A stretch of DNA of 44,207 nt from Pseudomonadota bacterium (GTDB lineage: Bacteria; Pseudomonadota; Gammaproteobacteria; Burkholderiales; Rhodocyclaceae), in the NCBI GenBank assembly GCA_018262235.1, contig JAGTRY010000036.1, positions 1-44,207 on the forward strand. Reading direction: 5' to 3'. Below, one piece after another: positions 7,883-16,530 of this stretch; within the stretch, counting starts at the first letter, position 1, and each line of letters opens with the position of its first letter. The notes under the pieces were generated by a model. The model was not told the DNA's origin, searched no databases, and saw only the letters and a program-made list of their open reading frames with translations. The position numbers and the translations under genes are program-made.

Positions 7883-8947
7883 TCAGCGCTTCAGGGTTTG
7901 CCTGAGGACGGCAAGCGACGCGGGGCGGGGCAAGGTCGCCTCTGGTGTGTCGGCGAGTGCCCGGGCACGCAGCTGGCCGCAGCCGCCATCGATATCCTGC
8001 CCGGCAGAGTTGCGCAGCTTGGTGAGCACGCCACGCTGGTGCAGGGTGCGGGCAATCGCTGTGGCGCGTTCCCAGGATGGGCGCTTGAAGCCGAGACCTT
8101 CGTTGGTGTTGTACGGGATCATGTTCATGATGGCGTACTTGCCCTTGAGCAATCGCACGATGCCGTCGAGCTCGGCCTCGCTGTCGTTGACGCCATCGAG
8201 CAGGGTCCACTGATACTGGATCGGATAGCCCGTCTCACGCGCGTAACGTTCGCCCAGTTCGACGAGTTCATCCGGTGCGATGCGCGGTGCTTTGGGGAGC
8301 AGGCGGGCGCGCAGTGCCGCATCGGTGGTGTGCAGTGACAGGGCGAGTGCCGGTTTGACCGGCCCCTGTGGCAGGCGCTCGAAGACGCGGTGGTCTCCCA
8401 CCGTGGAGAACACCAGATTCTTGTGGCCGATGTTGCCCAGCGTGCCAAGCAGGTGAATGGCTTCCAGCACGTTGTCGAGATTGTGGGCGGGCTCGCCCAT
8501 GCCCATGAACACGACTTTCTTCACGTGGCGGCGGGCGCGGCCGAGCACTACCTGGGCGACGATCTCGGCGCTGCCGAGCTGGCGCAGGAGGCCATCGCGA
8601 CCGGTCATGCAGAACACGCAGCCGACCGCGCAGCCAACCTGGGTCGAAACGCACAAGCCGTCGCGCGGTAACAGTACGCTTTCGACGGTCTGTCCGTCCG
8701 CAAGCTGCACGAGCAGGCGTTCCGAGCCGTCTTCGCCTTGATGTGCTGCGCTCAGCCGGGCGAGCGCGTGCAGGTCCTGATCCAGCGCGGGCAGATCATT
8801 GCGCAAGGCCAGCGGCAGGACATCCTCGGCGCGACGCCGGCCACTCTCCAGTGACTGTGCCTGCAGCCAGGCACGCAGTACGCGCTGGATGTGGGCGGGT
8901 TTGCCGCCGTGCGCGGCGAGGCGTTGCTGGATGTCTGCAATCAGCAT
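7883..8947 (-). CDS. RlmN-like radical SAM RNA methyltransferase (divergent paralogue)
   Basis: Product of 354 residues of the RlmN/Cfr family, which adds a methyl group to adenine C2 or C8 in 23S rRNA or tRNA. The 4Fe-4S site is C106-C110-C113 (GCAVGCVFC). C99 matches E. coli RlmN C118 and C323 (DGGCGQL) matches C355, so both cysteines of the methyl-transfer mechanism are kept. The SAM-binding GMGEP is present, but continues AHNLDN where classical RlmN has LLNYDN, and the N-terminal domain is also unlike it. Betaproteobacterial rlmN is normally beside ndk and pilF, which are absent here, so this is probably a second copy. Its start lies 3 bp past the stop of the upstream membrane-protein gene. 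Confidence 0.88.
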   Translation of the reverse strand: MLIADIQQRLAAHGGKPAHIQRVLRAWLQAQSLESGRRRAEDVLPLALRNDLPALDQDLHALARLSAAHQGEDGSERLLVQLADGQTVESVLLPRDGLCVSTQVGCAVGCVFCMTGRDGLLRQLGSAEIVAQVVLGRARRHVKKVVFMGMGEPAHNLDNVLEAIHLLGTLGNIGHKNLVFSTVGDHRVFERLPQGPVKPALALSLHTTDAALRARLLPKAPRIAPDELVELGERYARETGYPIQYQWTLLDGVNDSEAELDGIVRLLKGKYAIMNMIPYNTNEGLGFKRPSWERATAIARTLHQRGVLTKLRNSAGQDIDGGCGQLRARALADTPEATLPRPASLAVLRQTLKR

Positions 8948-8950
8948 GCT

Positions 8951-9484
8951 TCAGTCCTTGCCGGGGAGAACTTGCCCGGCTTTGCCCCGGGCTTCGCGGT
9001 GCATGCGCCAGATGGTATGGCCGTTGACCAGCAGGATGACGATTTCCAGGGCACTGCCGCCAATCGAACCCGCGATCAGGTTGTTGGCGACCCACAATAC
9101 TGTTCCCAGGAGCATTGCTACACGCATGCGAATGCCATGCAGCAGGAACAGGGCCAGGGTGCCGATGCAGGAGGCCATCAGCGGAAACCAGTTCCACCAG
9201 TGCTCGACCAGGCTGAAGCCCAGTGCCAGGTTGACGATGACGACGATCGCCGCGACCCAGACCGAGCGTGTGTACAGGGAGAGCGCGGAGCGGATGGCCG
9301 AGATTGTGGTGCTGGCCATGGCGGTGGGGTTGCCAAGCAGCCAGAAGTGGACGATGTAGGCGGTGCATTCGCCGAACATGTAGAGCTTGAAATGGCGATC
9401 ATTCTTTTGCAGGAAGGATCCCACGCCGAGGATGAAGGCCGCGTAACCGAAGAGTTGGACAGGAGAGAATGCGGTGCTGAACAT
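8951..9484 (-). CDS. YgjV-like inner membrane protein
   Basis: Hydrophobic protein of 177 residues with about six predicted membrane helices (for example LFGYAAFILGVGSF near the start and SALEIVILLVNGH near the end). The pattern, with short polar links such as QKNDRHFKLYMFGE, resembles the YgjV/Imp-YgjV family of unknown function. The stop is 3 bp before the rlmN-like start, so the two are probably cotranscribed. No enzymatic motif is visible. Confidence 0.72.
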   Translation of the reverse strand: MFSTAFSPVQLFGYAAFILGVGSFLQKNDRHFKLYMFGECTAYIVHFWLLGNPTAMASTTISAIRSALSLYTRSVWVAAIVVIVNLALGFSLVEHWWNWFPLMASCIGTLALFLLHGIRMRVAMLLGTVLWVANNLIAGSIGGSALEIVILLVNGHTIWRMHREARGKAGQVLPGKD

Positions 9485-9623
9485 CAGGACAGGAGAGGCC
9501 GGGTTTCGGATGCGGGGGCGCCACTTTAGCCCGGATGCCGGGAAGCGTCGAGGCTTGTGGCGACAGGATGGCGTACAGGATCTGACAGTCTACTGGTGGA
9601 CTGCAAGAGGGATGGGTGGGCTT

Positions 9624-9666
9624 TTGATCAATAAATCTGATTGAGTTGATCCGGATTATTGATCAA
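9624..9666. repeat. 11-bp inverted repeat at the end of the exonuclease gene
   Basis: TTGATCAATAA (9624-9634) and TTATTGATCAA (9656-9666) are perfect inverted copies 21 bp apart, and the right arm contains the exonuclease stop codon. A weak transcription terminator or mRNA-end structure is possible. The remaining sequence up to 9484 shows nothing else. Confidence 0.55.
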
Positions 9667-10279
9667 GTGTGCCGTGAAGGTGTTTGAGCTTCAGGAAGAT
9701 CAGCGCCGCAAGCAGTGCATCGTTGGCCGGATCGTGACGTGGCAGCCTGGGCAGGTCGAGATCGGCGAGGATTGCATCCAGACGCAGGTCGACCTCGGGT
9801 CGGTAGGCGGTGACCTTGCGGTCGTAGTAAAGCCCCGAAACTTCGATGGCCGGATTGGGCAGGGTGATGCCCAGCCAGGGTTTGAGCTGGCGGTTGATCA
9901 CGGCCAGATCAAACTCCAGGTAGTAGCCAAGCAGTGGGCGCGGACCGATGAAATCGAGCAGACGGCCCAGCGCTTCGCGTACCGGCAGGCCGTCGGCTAC
10001 GTCCTGCGGGCGCAACTGATGGATCGGAATGCTTTGCGCAGCAATCGGCCGGGTGGGTTTGAGGGTCAGGCGCAAGGTTTGCGAGGCCAGGATGCGGTCG
10101 CCACAGACCGGCATGGCGGCGATGCTGAGGATCTCTGCGTGCTGCGCATCCAGGCTGCTGGTCTCGCAGTCGATGCTGACCCATTCGTCGGGCGGTGCGG
10201 CGTCAAACAAGCGGGCGAAACGCGAGTCGCGCAGGGCCTGGCGGGATCGCCAGCGTTTCAGTTGCAGCCAGGGACTCAT
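9656..10279 (-). CDS. DnaQ-like DEDDh 3'-5' exonuclease
   Basis: Product of 207 residues with the three exonuclease motifs of the DEDDh family: ExoI D37-x-E39 (SIDCET), ExoII D124 (YYLEFD) and ExoIII H182...D187 (RHDPANDA). It is a stand-alone exonuclease domain, not fused to a polymerase. The ATG overlaps the end of the CBS/DUF294 gene by four bases, so the pair is translationally coupled. Such exonuclease plus DUF294 pairs often lie beside acetate or solute symporters, as here. The substrate is unknown; processing of RNA or short DNA is possible. Confidence 0.88.
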   Translation of the reverse strand: MSPWLQLKRWRSRQALRDSRFARLFDAAPPDEWVSIDCETSSLDAQHAEILSIAAMPVCGDRILASQTLRLTLKPTRPIAAQSIPIHQLRPQDVADGLPVREALGRLLDFIGPRPLLGYYLEFDLAVINRQLKPWLGITLPNPAIEVSGLYYDRKVTAYRPEVDLRLDAILADLDLPRLPRHDPANDALLAALIFLKLKHLHGTLDQ

Positions 10280-12084
10280 GAGAGGCGGGCGAGCTGGAAG
10301 TGATGCTCGATGAGCTGGCGGAAACGCTTGACCACGCCCAGCGCGTCCTTGAGCAGATCGCGTTCCAGGGTGGATAGCGTGGCCGGATCGATCAGATTGT
10401 CCGGTTTGCGGTTTTGGGCAATGGCGTTCAAGCCGTGCTGCAGGCGCAGGCCGTGAAAGAAGATCAGGGTCTCGCGCAGGTCTTGCGCCAGGGCAGCGGG
10501 CAGGAGCTGGCGGGCCAGCAGCTCGTCGATGCGGCGATAGGTATTGGCGTCACGGATGCCCGCCTTGACTGCCATGCTGCGCAGGCCATGGACCAGCGGG
10601 AAGATGCCGCCTTTCTTGATGTCGAGCCGGTCACGCTGGCTGCCCGCATCAAGGACCAGGCGTGAGAACAGGGAGAGCGGCACATCGAACTGGCGTACGG
10701 GCAGTGCGAAGCGGCCCAGGAATGCGTCGTCCAGCTCCGGCAAGCTTTGCAGTTGCACCGGTTGCAGCAGGCTGGCCTGGCCGGCGATGGGGCGGGCATC
10801 GGCCCAGATTGCCAGTCGCATCACGTTTTCAGCACTGGCACTGCGGATCCAGCCGAGCAGGCGATTGCGCATCACGCTCACTTCGCAACACCAGTCCGGC
10901 TGGTTGAGCATGATGCCGCCGGGGCAGGGCGGATAGCCAAAACTCAGCAGGGTCTGGGTGAAACGTTCGCAGATGTCTGGCAGTTCGGGATGGGTGTAAC
11001 CGTCCCGGATCAGCAGCGCATTGTCCTGATCGGTCTTGAGGATCTGCTCGCCACGCCCTTCCGAGCCCAGTACCAGCAGGCACACATGGTCGAGCATGTC
11101 GGGCGGCGCCAGCAGGGCGAAGACCCGTCCGAGCAGGTGGCGGCGCAATTCGCAGAGCAGGTCGGCGATCAGGGTGACTTTCACGCCATTGCCGTGCAGC
11201 AGGCTGATCAGCTCATCCATGCTGCGGTTTGCGGCCATCAATTCGACGATGCTCTCGGCGCGTTCGATCTGCGCCAGCACGATGTGCGACTGGTTGGAGA
11301 GGAAGGACAGCAATTCGACTTGTTCGAGAATGCCGATGACCTGGCCGGCACGTGTGACGATCAGGCGCTGAATGGTGTGGCTCGCCATCAACAACTGGGC
11401 GTGATAGAGGTAGGCCTCGGCCTCGATGGAAACCAGCGGGGTGCGGGCCAGCGGGCCGAGCGGGGTGCTCGCGGCGGGGCATTCGCTGATCACGAAATCG
11501 CGCAGATCGCTGCGCGTGAAGATGCCGTCTCCAGACGGGGTATGCACCAGCACGCAGGTGGCGTGATGCTTCTGCATCAGGCGGGCGGCGGTCAGTACGC
11601 AATCATCCGCCTCCAGCCACAAGGCGGGAGACAGGTAGGCGGACTCCACTCGGCTCATCAGCATGGCTTGCAGCTGACCCTGCAAGGGGCGATTGGCGAG
11701 TACGGCAAAGCGCGCAGCCACTTCCTGATAGAAGAACGCGCCGAATACCGGATTGCGCTGGGTCAGGTCCAGCACCAGATCACGCGGCAGGCAGAACACC
11801 AGGGTGTCTTCTGCCGCCACGAGGCGATGCTGGGCACGGCCGCCGAGCATGGCGCGGGAATCGAAACTGTCCTGCGGGCCGTAGTAGGCGAGGGTTTCGC
11901 CTTCGGCATGCTCGGACACCATGCCCTTGATCACCACGTAAAGCGTGTCGACGGGGCTGTCGGCTTCATGCAGGCAGGTGCTTTTCGGAAAGTAGGCGAC
12001 ATCTACCCGCTCGGCCAGGCGCTGGCGCTCACCGGGGGTCAGGCAATCGAACGGGGCTTGGCTGAAGTCGAACGGAGTTGTCAT
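10276..12084 (-). CDS. cNMP-binding / CBS / DUF294 nucleotidyltransferase-like signalling protein
   Basis: Product of 602 residues. Domains in order: a cyclic-nucleotide-binding-like beta barrel (about 10-130), a CBS pair (about 150-270), a DUF294 nucleotidyltransferase-like domain with GSEGRGEQ (340-347) and DQD (352-354), and a helical DUF294 C-terminal domain. The GS and DxD residues of nucleotidyltransferases are kept, so activity is possible but unproven. The ATG at 12084 has GGTGG before it. An ATG at 12096 abuts the terminator, and anything upstream would run through it, so longer forms are rejected. It is paired with the exonuclease and follows actP, suggesting a link with acetate or nucleotide signalling. 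Confidence 0.88.
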   Translation of the reverse strand: MTTPFDFSQAPFDCLTPGERQRLAERVDVAYFPKSTCLHEADSPVDTLYVVIKGMVSEHAEGETLAYYGPQDSFDSRAMLGGRAQHRLVAAEDTLVFCLPRDLVLDLTQRNPVFGAFFYQEVAARFAVLANRPLQGQLQAMLMSRVESAYLSPALWLEADDCVLTAARLMQKHHATCVLVHTPSGDGIFTRSDLRDFVISECPAASTPLGPLARTPLVSIEAEAYLYHAQLLMASHTIQRLIVTRAGQVIGILEQVELLSFLSNQSHIVLAQIERAESIVELMAANRSMDELISLLHGNGVKVTLIADLLCELRRHLLGRVFALLAPPDMLDHVCLLVLGSEGRGEQILKTDQDNALLIRDGYTHPELPDICERFTQTLLSFGYPPCPGGIMLNQPDWCCEVSVMRNRLLGWIRSASAENVMRLAIWADARPIAGQASLLQPVQLQSLPELDDAFLGRFALPVRQFDVPLSLFSRLVLDAGSQRDRLDIKKGGIFPLVHGLRSMAVKAGIRDANTYRRIDELLARQLLPAALAQDLRETLIFFHGLRLQHGLNAIAQNRKPDNLIDPATLSTLERDLLKDALGVVKRFRQLIEHHFQLARLS

Positions 12085-12096
12085 GTCCACCGGCAT

Positions 12097-12129
12097 CAAA
12101 AAGACAAAACCCCGGGCCGGAGCCCGGGG
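12097..12129 (-). terminator. Rho-independent terminator after actP
   Basis: A perfect 8-bp stem (CCCCGGGC 12110-12117, GCCCGGGG 12122-12129) with a four-base loop is followed on the minus strand by TTTTGTCTTTTTG. It lies 19 bp past the actP stop and directly ahead of the DUF294 start, so it should end or attenuate actP transcription and limit read-through into the DUF294-exonuclease pair. Confidence 0.88.
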
Positions 12130-12148
12130 AAATACTGCGAGGGAGGAT

Positions 12149-13804
12149 TCAGTGCTTGCTCGAAGCGCCTTCTGCACCGACGCCGGTCATTGAGCGGATG
12201 AACTGTGGCAGGAAGGCGGCACGTTCCTTGTCCGCCGATTCGCTGTTGTCGATCACCGAGAAGAACCAGGTGCACACGAACGCGAGTGTCATCGAGAACA
12301 AGGCCGGGTTCTTGTAGGCGAAGATGGCTTCCGTGTTGTGCAGCACATCGACCCACACGGTGGGGCCGAGCACGATCAGGGCCACCGCCGAGATCAGACC
12401 GATGAGTCCGCCCAGCACGGCGCCGCGCGTGGTCAGCCCTTTCCAGAACATGGACAGGAACAGCACCGGGAAGTTGGCCGACGCCGCAATCGAGAAAGCC
12501 AGACCAACCATGTAGGCAATGTTCTGTTTCTCGAAAGCAATCCCGAGCAGGATCGCGACGATGCCCAGGAAGATGGTGGCGATCTTCGATACGCGGATTT
12601 CGCTGGCTTCCGTGGTGCGGCCGCGCCGCCAGACACTGGCATACAGATCATGCGATACCGCCGAGGCGCCCGACAGGGTCAGGCCGGATACCACCGCGAG
12701 GATCGTGGCGAAGGCCACCGCCGAGATGAAGCCGAGGAACCAGTCTCCGCCCACTGCACTGGCCAGATGGATGGCCGCCATGTTGGCACCGCCGATGAGC
12801 CCTTTGGCATCGGTGTACTGGGGCTGGTTGAGGACCAGCATGATGGCGCCGAAACCGATGATGAAGGTCAGGATGTAGAAGTAGCCGATGAAGCCGGTGG
12901 CGAAGAACACCGATTTACGGGCTTCCTTGGCGTCCGACACGGTAAAGAAGCGCATCAGGATGTGCGGCAGGCCGGCGGTACCGAACATCAGGCCGATACC
13001 CAGGGAGATGGCATCGATCGGATTCGAGACGAGTCCGCCCGGCGACATGATCGCGGTGCCCTTTGGGTGAACCGAAATGGCCGTGGCAAACATGGTTTCC
13101 AGACTGAAACCGGAGAGCTTGAGCACCATGAAGGCCATGAAGGTTGCACCCGAGAGCAGCAGGGCGGCCTTGATGATCTGTACCCAGGTGGTGGCCAGCA
13201 TGCCGCCGAACATGACGTAGAGCACCATCAGGATCCCGACCAGCACCACCGCCGAGGTATATTCCATGCCGAACAACAGCTGGATCAGCTTGCCTGCACC
13301 GACCATCTGGGCAATCAGGTAGAGCGCCACCGTCACCAGCGTTCCCACCGCGGCAAACGAACGCACCGGGCCTTGCTGCAAGCGGTAGGAGGCCACATCG
13401 GCAAAGGTGTACTTGCCCAGATTGCGCAGGCGTTCGGCGACCAGGAAAGTGATCAGCGGCCAGCCGACCAGAAAGCCAATCGAATAGATCAGGCCGTCAT
13501 AACCGCTGCCATACACCAACGCGGAGATTCCGAGGAACGATGCGGCAGACATGTAGTCACCGGCAATTGCCAGACCATTCTGGAAACCGGTGATGCCGCC
13601 GCCGGCCGCGTAGAAATCCTTGGCGGAGCGGGTGCGTTTGGCCGCCCAGTAAGTGATGAACAAGGTGGCGGCCACGAAGATGAAGAACATCACGATGGCG
13701 TGGATGTTCAGGTCGCGCTGTTTGACCGGACCACTGATGGTGTCTGCCGCCCAGACTGGCAGGCTTGCAAACAGATTCAGCAACAGGATGGAAAGACGCT
13801 TCAT
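12149..13804 (-). CDS. actP: Cation/acetate symporter ActP
   Basis: Product of 551 residues, close to the E. coli ActP length of 549. A cleavable signal peptide (ending PVWAAD) is followed by about 13 membrane helices of the sodium:solute symporter family. The SSS core is visible: [20 protein letters not shown] (about 68-87), [32 protein letters not shown] and [19 protein letters not shown]. It imports acetate and similar short carboxylates with sodium. The ATG overlaps the DUF485 stop by four bases, the usual yjcH-actP arrangement, and a terminator follows. Confidence 0.95.
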   Translation of the reverse strand: MKRLSILLLNLFASLPVWAADTISGPVKQRDLNIHAIVMFFIFVAATLFITYWAAKRTRSAKDFYAAGGGITGFQNGLAIAGDYMSAASFLGISALVYGSGYDGLIYSIGFLVGWPLITFLVAERLRNLGKYTFADVASYRLQQGPVRSFAAVGTLVTVALYLIAQMVGAGKLIQLLFGMEYTSAVVLVGILMVLYVMFGGMLATTWVQIIKAALLLSGATFMAFMVLKLSGFSLETMFATAISVHPKGTAIMSPGGLVSNPIDAISLGIGLMFGTAGLPHILMRFFTVSDAKEARKSVFFATGFIGYFYILTFIIGFGAIMLVLNQPQYTDAKGLIGGANMAAIHLASAVGGDWFLGFISAVAFATILAVVSGLTLSGASAVSHDLYASVWRRGRTTEASEIRVSKIATIFLGIVAILLGIAFEKQNIAYMVGLAFSIAASANFPVLFLSMFWKGLTTRGAVLGGLIGLISAVALIVLGPTVWVDVLHNTEAIFAYKNPALFSMTLAFVCTWFFSVIDNSESADKERAAFLPQFIRSMTGVGAEGASSKH

Positions 13805-14112
13805 TGCTGAGCCTCCTCGACAACTTCACGGGTCAATTGATCGAACTCGGTATTCGCGCGGCGGACGTAAATGCCGGTGAGCACGAAGGCCGACAGGATG
13901 ATGCCGACACCGACGGGGATGCCCCAGGTGATGACGGTGTCCGGTCCGAGCGGGGTGGCAAACAACTCCTTCTTGAAACCGACGATCAGGATGAAGCCGC
14001 AATAGATCGCGAGCATGATGATGGAGAGTGTCCATGAAAATACGCGCTTGGTTTGAATCAGTGCCGCGAATTTCGGATTATTTTGTATCCGTTCAATTGT
14101 GGGTGATGTCAT
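13801..14112 (-). CDS. yjcH: DUF485 membrane protein (YjcH type)
   Basis: Product of 103 residues with two membrane helices (about 24-45 and 60-80), the usual size and form of YjcH, which accompanies ActP. The frame is open further upstream, but the ATG at 14112 has an excellent GGAGGAAGAC ribosome site and begins [15 protein letters not shown], typical of the family. The stop overlaps the actP start. The protein probably assists or stabilises the symporter (inference from constant pairing). Confidence 0.93.
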   Translation of the reverse strand: MTSPTIERIQNNPKFAALIQTKRVFSWTLSIIMLAIYCGFILIVGFKKELFATPLGPDTVITWGIPVGVGIILSAFVLTGIYVRRANTEFDQLTREVVEEAQQ

Positions 14113-14164
14113 GTCTTCCTCCAGGGCTGGACCCGACTCGCAGCCGGGCTGTTGCGACTCTATG

Positions 14165-14193
14165 GGAATAGACAAGGCTGAAGCCAATGGCAA
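14165..14193 (-). promoter_or_regulatory. Candidate promoter of yjcH-actP
   Basis: On the minus strand TTGCCA (14188-14193) is followed after 17 bases by TATTCC (14165-14170). The -35 matches five of six consensus bases; the -10 is poor. The 25-bp palindrome touches the -35 element, a place where a LysR-type activator could act. Inferred only. Confidence 0.35.
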
Positions 14194-14217
14194 TTCCTGA
14201 TGTGCCACATCAGGAAT
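14193..14217. promoter_or_regulatory. 25-bp perfect palindrome, candidate operator
   Basis: ATTCCTGATGTG (14193-14204), a single C, then its exact inverse CACATCAGGAAT (14206-14217). It lies between the divergent yjcH-actP genes and the LysR gene, 81 bp from the first and 102 bp from the second. Position and symmetry suit a regulator binding site, most simply that of the adjacent LysR protein. Confidence 0.65.
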
Positions 14218-14318
14218 GGTTATGCTGTATCCTAAAGCCTTGTGTTTCAAGGCAAGACAAGGATTCCCGGCTATTCGGGCAATGCCTTGTGGTGGGTGTT
14301 TACCCCTAGTGGAATGTC

Positions 14319-15206
14319 ATGGAAATCTATCAGCTGCGCACCTTTCTGGCTGTTGCCCAGCATGGTCATCTGACGCAGGCCGCCGAGCAGTTGCATCTAT
14401 CGCAGCCTGCCGTCACGGCCCAGATCAAGGCCCTGGAAGAAGAACTCGGCGTGAGTCTGTTCGAGCGGGTGTCCAGTGGCGTTTTGCTGACGGACGCTGG
14501 CAAGCGCCTGGTGCCTGATGCTGAACGGGTATTGGGATGTGCGCGTGGCCTGATCGACCATGCGCGCAGCATGCAGGGCGAATTGCGCGGACGCATCCGC
14601 ATCGGCACCCTGATCGTGCCGGGGCGATTGCGCCTGGGGCCGTGGCTGTGCGATGTGCAGCGGCGTCACCCCTTGCTGGAAACGCAGACCCGGCTGGGGC
14701 TCTCGCGTGACAATCTCTCCGAAATCCGGCGCAACAATCTCGACTGCGGTTTTTTCCTCGGGCGTGACAGCTTTGCCAATGTCAGCGCAATACCACTTAC
14801 CGAAATCGGCTTCTGCGTCGCGATCCCGACCGGTCTGGCCGAAGCGCTGGGGCATGCGGACTGGCAGCAAATGAATGGCACGCCCTGGCTGGGCGTGTCG
14901 CCACGTTCGACCATTGCCACCATGACGCAGGATCTCTGGCACTCCCACAACATCACCCCGCGCGTGGTCGGCGAATTTGATGACGAGGCCACGCTTTCCG
15001 AACTGATTCGTGCCGGCCTGGGCATGGCCTTGCTGGCCGAGCGCACCGCCAAACGGTTCGCGGCCGATGGCGCTTTCGTGTTGTGGCGCGGTGGGGAAGT
15101 CGTGATCCGTGCGCCGCTGCAGTTCATCTATCCCTCGGAGCGCGAAGGTGATCCGTTGCTGATGGCGTTGCGTGATTCACTCAAGACCATCTGGGATCTG
15201 CCTTGA
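14319..15206 (+). CDS. LysR-type transcriptional regulator
   Basis: Product of 295 residues. The N-terminal winged HTH is classical ([19 protein letters not shown], then [18 protein letters not shown], residues 4-45), followed by a periplasmic-binding-protein-like effector domain. It is divergent from yjcH-actP, the usual place for a regulator of the neighbouring operon, and the palindrome between them is its likely target. Acetate or a related metabolite would be a reasonable effector (inference). Its stop overlaps the next gene. Confidence 0.93.
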   Translation: MEIYQLRTFLAVAQHGHLTQAAEQLHLSQPAVTAQIKALEEELGVSLFERVSSGVLLTDAGKRLVPDAERVLGCARGLIDHARSMQGELRGRIRIGTLIVPGRLRLGPWLCDVQRRHPLLETQTRLGLSRDNLSEIRRNNLDCGFFLGRDSFANVSAIPLTEIGFCVAIPTGLAEALGHADWQQMNGTPWLGVSPRSTIATMTQDLWHSHNITPRVVGEFDDEATLSELIRAGLGMALLAERTAKRFAADGAFVLWRGGEVVIRAPLQFIYPSEREGDPLLMALRDSLKTIWDLP

Positions 15207-15682
15207 CACGGCAGGAAGCGTCAAGCGGCAAGCCCCGTTTGTGGGTCGATGCAGATGCCTGTCCGGTGGTGATCAAGGAAATCATCTTCCGTGCGGCGAA
15301 CCGCAAGCAGCTCGAAACCATCCTGGTCGCCAACCAGATGCTGCGCGTGCCACCATCACCCCATATCCGTGCCGTGCAGGTGCCTGCCGGTTTTGACGTG
15401 GCGGACAACTACATCGCCGCGCAGCTTCGACCCGGAGATCTGGTTGTGACGGCCGACATCCCGCTGGCCGCCCAGGTGATCGAGCGGGGAGGTTGCGCGC
15501 TGAATCCGCGTGGCGAGCTATATACCGCGGCGAATGTGCGCGAGAGTTTGTCCATGCGCGACTTCATGGAGAGCTTGCGGGCCAGTGGGGTGCAGACAAG
15601 CGGCCCGGCAGCCTTCAGTCAGTCCGACCGGCAAGCCTTCGCCAATCAACTCGACCGGCTGCTGGTACGCGTGCCAGATTGA
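15203..15682 (+). CDS. YaiI/YqxD family (DUF188) protein
   Basis: Product of up to 159 residues matching the UPF0178 family: [20 protein letters not shown] near the start, [24 protein letters not shown] in the middle, then [18 protein letters not shown]. The aspartates (DADACP, TADIPLA) and overall form recall PIN-like nuclease folds, but no function is established. The TTG at 15203 overlaps the LysR stop (TTGA). A TTG at 15239 directly before WVDADACP would give the more usual family length. Confidence 0.88.
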   Translation: MTRQEASSGKPRLWVDADACPVVIKEIIFRAANRKQLETILVANQMLRVPPSPHIRAVQVPAGFDVADNYIAAQLRPGDLVVTADIPLAAQVIERGGCALNPRGELYTAANVRESLSMRDFMESLRASGVQTSGPAAFSQSDRQAFANQLDRLLVRVPD

Positions 15683-15880
15683 TCCGGCGTACGTGCCGTC
15701 CAATGCCCTTGAGGAATCAAACTGTTTGTGGAGGGGATGAATCCACGTTTGGGTGGCGCGTTAAAATGGCAGGATCATCCTATATTTGTCGGCTGGGCGC
15801 GGGGCTGCATTCTCGGTACGGTGTTGCCATGATTTCCCCGACGCTTCCGATACCCCTAGATAGCTTTTCCGGAGAGAAAA

Positions 15881-16432
15881 ATGCTTCAAGCTTCTCAGTA
15901 TAAAAAGCTCCAGATCGCCCTTCACTGGGTGATGTTCCTGCTGTTCGCCATCGCCCTGGCAACCATCGAATACCGCGAGGGCGTTCCCAAGGAAACCGGG
16001 CAGGCCTTGCGTGACACCTTGCGTGCGATTCATATTTCGGCCGGTCTGCTGGTGTTCATCCTGGCTTTCGTGCGCATCGAGGAACGCATCCGCGTGGGCA
16101 TTCCGGCAACGCTGGGTAATGCCCGCTGGCAGATCGCTTCGGCTCACCTTCTGCATCTGGCGCTGTACATCGTGATGTTCGCCCTGCCCATCACCGGGGT
16201 TGTCTTCTCGCAAGCCGGCGGTCGTACGGTCGCATTCTTCGGATGGGAGCTGCCACAAATGCTGGCGCAGGATCCGGCGCTGCGAAAGAGCGTGAAAGAG
16301 GTTCACGAATTCCTTGGCAACGCGGTTTATGTGCTGGTTGGCCTGCATGTGGCGGCCTCACTCTGGCACCACTTCATCGTCAAGGACGATACCCTGCGGC
16401 GCATGCTGTCGTGGCGTGGCAAGCAGGATTGA
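15881..16432 (+). CDS. Cytochrome b561 family protein
   Basis: Product of 183 residues with four membrane helices and the histidines expected for two b hemes: LHW (about 19), IHIS (about 51), HLLHLALY, VHEF and LHVAASLWHHF. The ATG is preceded by GGAGAG. Members of this family move electrons from quinol or accept them from superoxide in the inner membrane. It is monocistronic; the 98 bp to the convergent kinase gene hold no clear terminator. The 198 bp before it show no convincing promoter. Confidence 0.92.
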   Translation: MLQASQYKKLQIALHWVMFLLFAIALATIEYREGVPKETGQALRDTLRAIHISAGLLVFILAFVRIEERIRVGIPATLGNARWQIASAHLLHLALYIVMFALPITGVVFSQAGGRTVAFFGWELPQMLAQDPALRKSVKEVHEFLGNAVYVLVGLHVAASLWHHFIVKDDTLRRMLSWRGKQD

Positions 16433-16530
16433 TCGGAAACGATGCGCTCTGATGGTTCCCACGTGAGGGGGAAGCATCGCTGAAGGCAGTGCTGCCAGTC
16501 GCCTGCCGGCGGGTCTGCCCCTTCGCTTGA

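Noticed and set aside
7791-8210. N-terminal extension of the protease within the rlmN-like gene
   Set aside because: The residues are Arg/His/Pro-rich noise in another frame of the rlmN-like gene.
10747-13810. Long open frames on the plus strand opposite the DUF294 and actP genes (484 and 490 residues)
   Set aside because: They are rich in Gln, His, Gly and Arg, have no family features and mirror strongly supported genes on the other strand.
16433-16530. Terminator between cytochrome b561 and the kinase gene
   Set aside because: Only short imperfect stems such as GGCAG/CTGCC are present, with no T-run.
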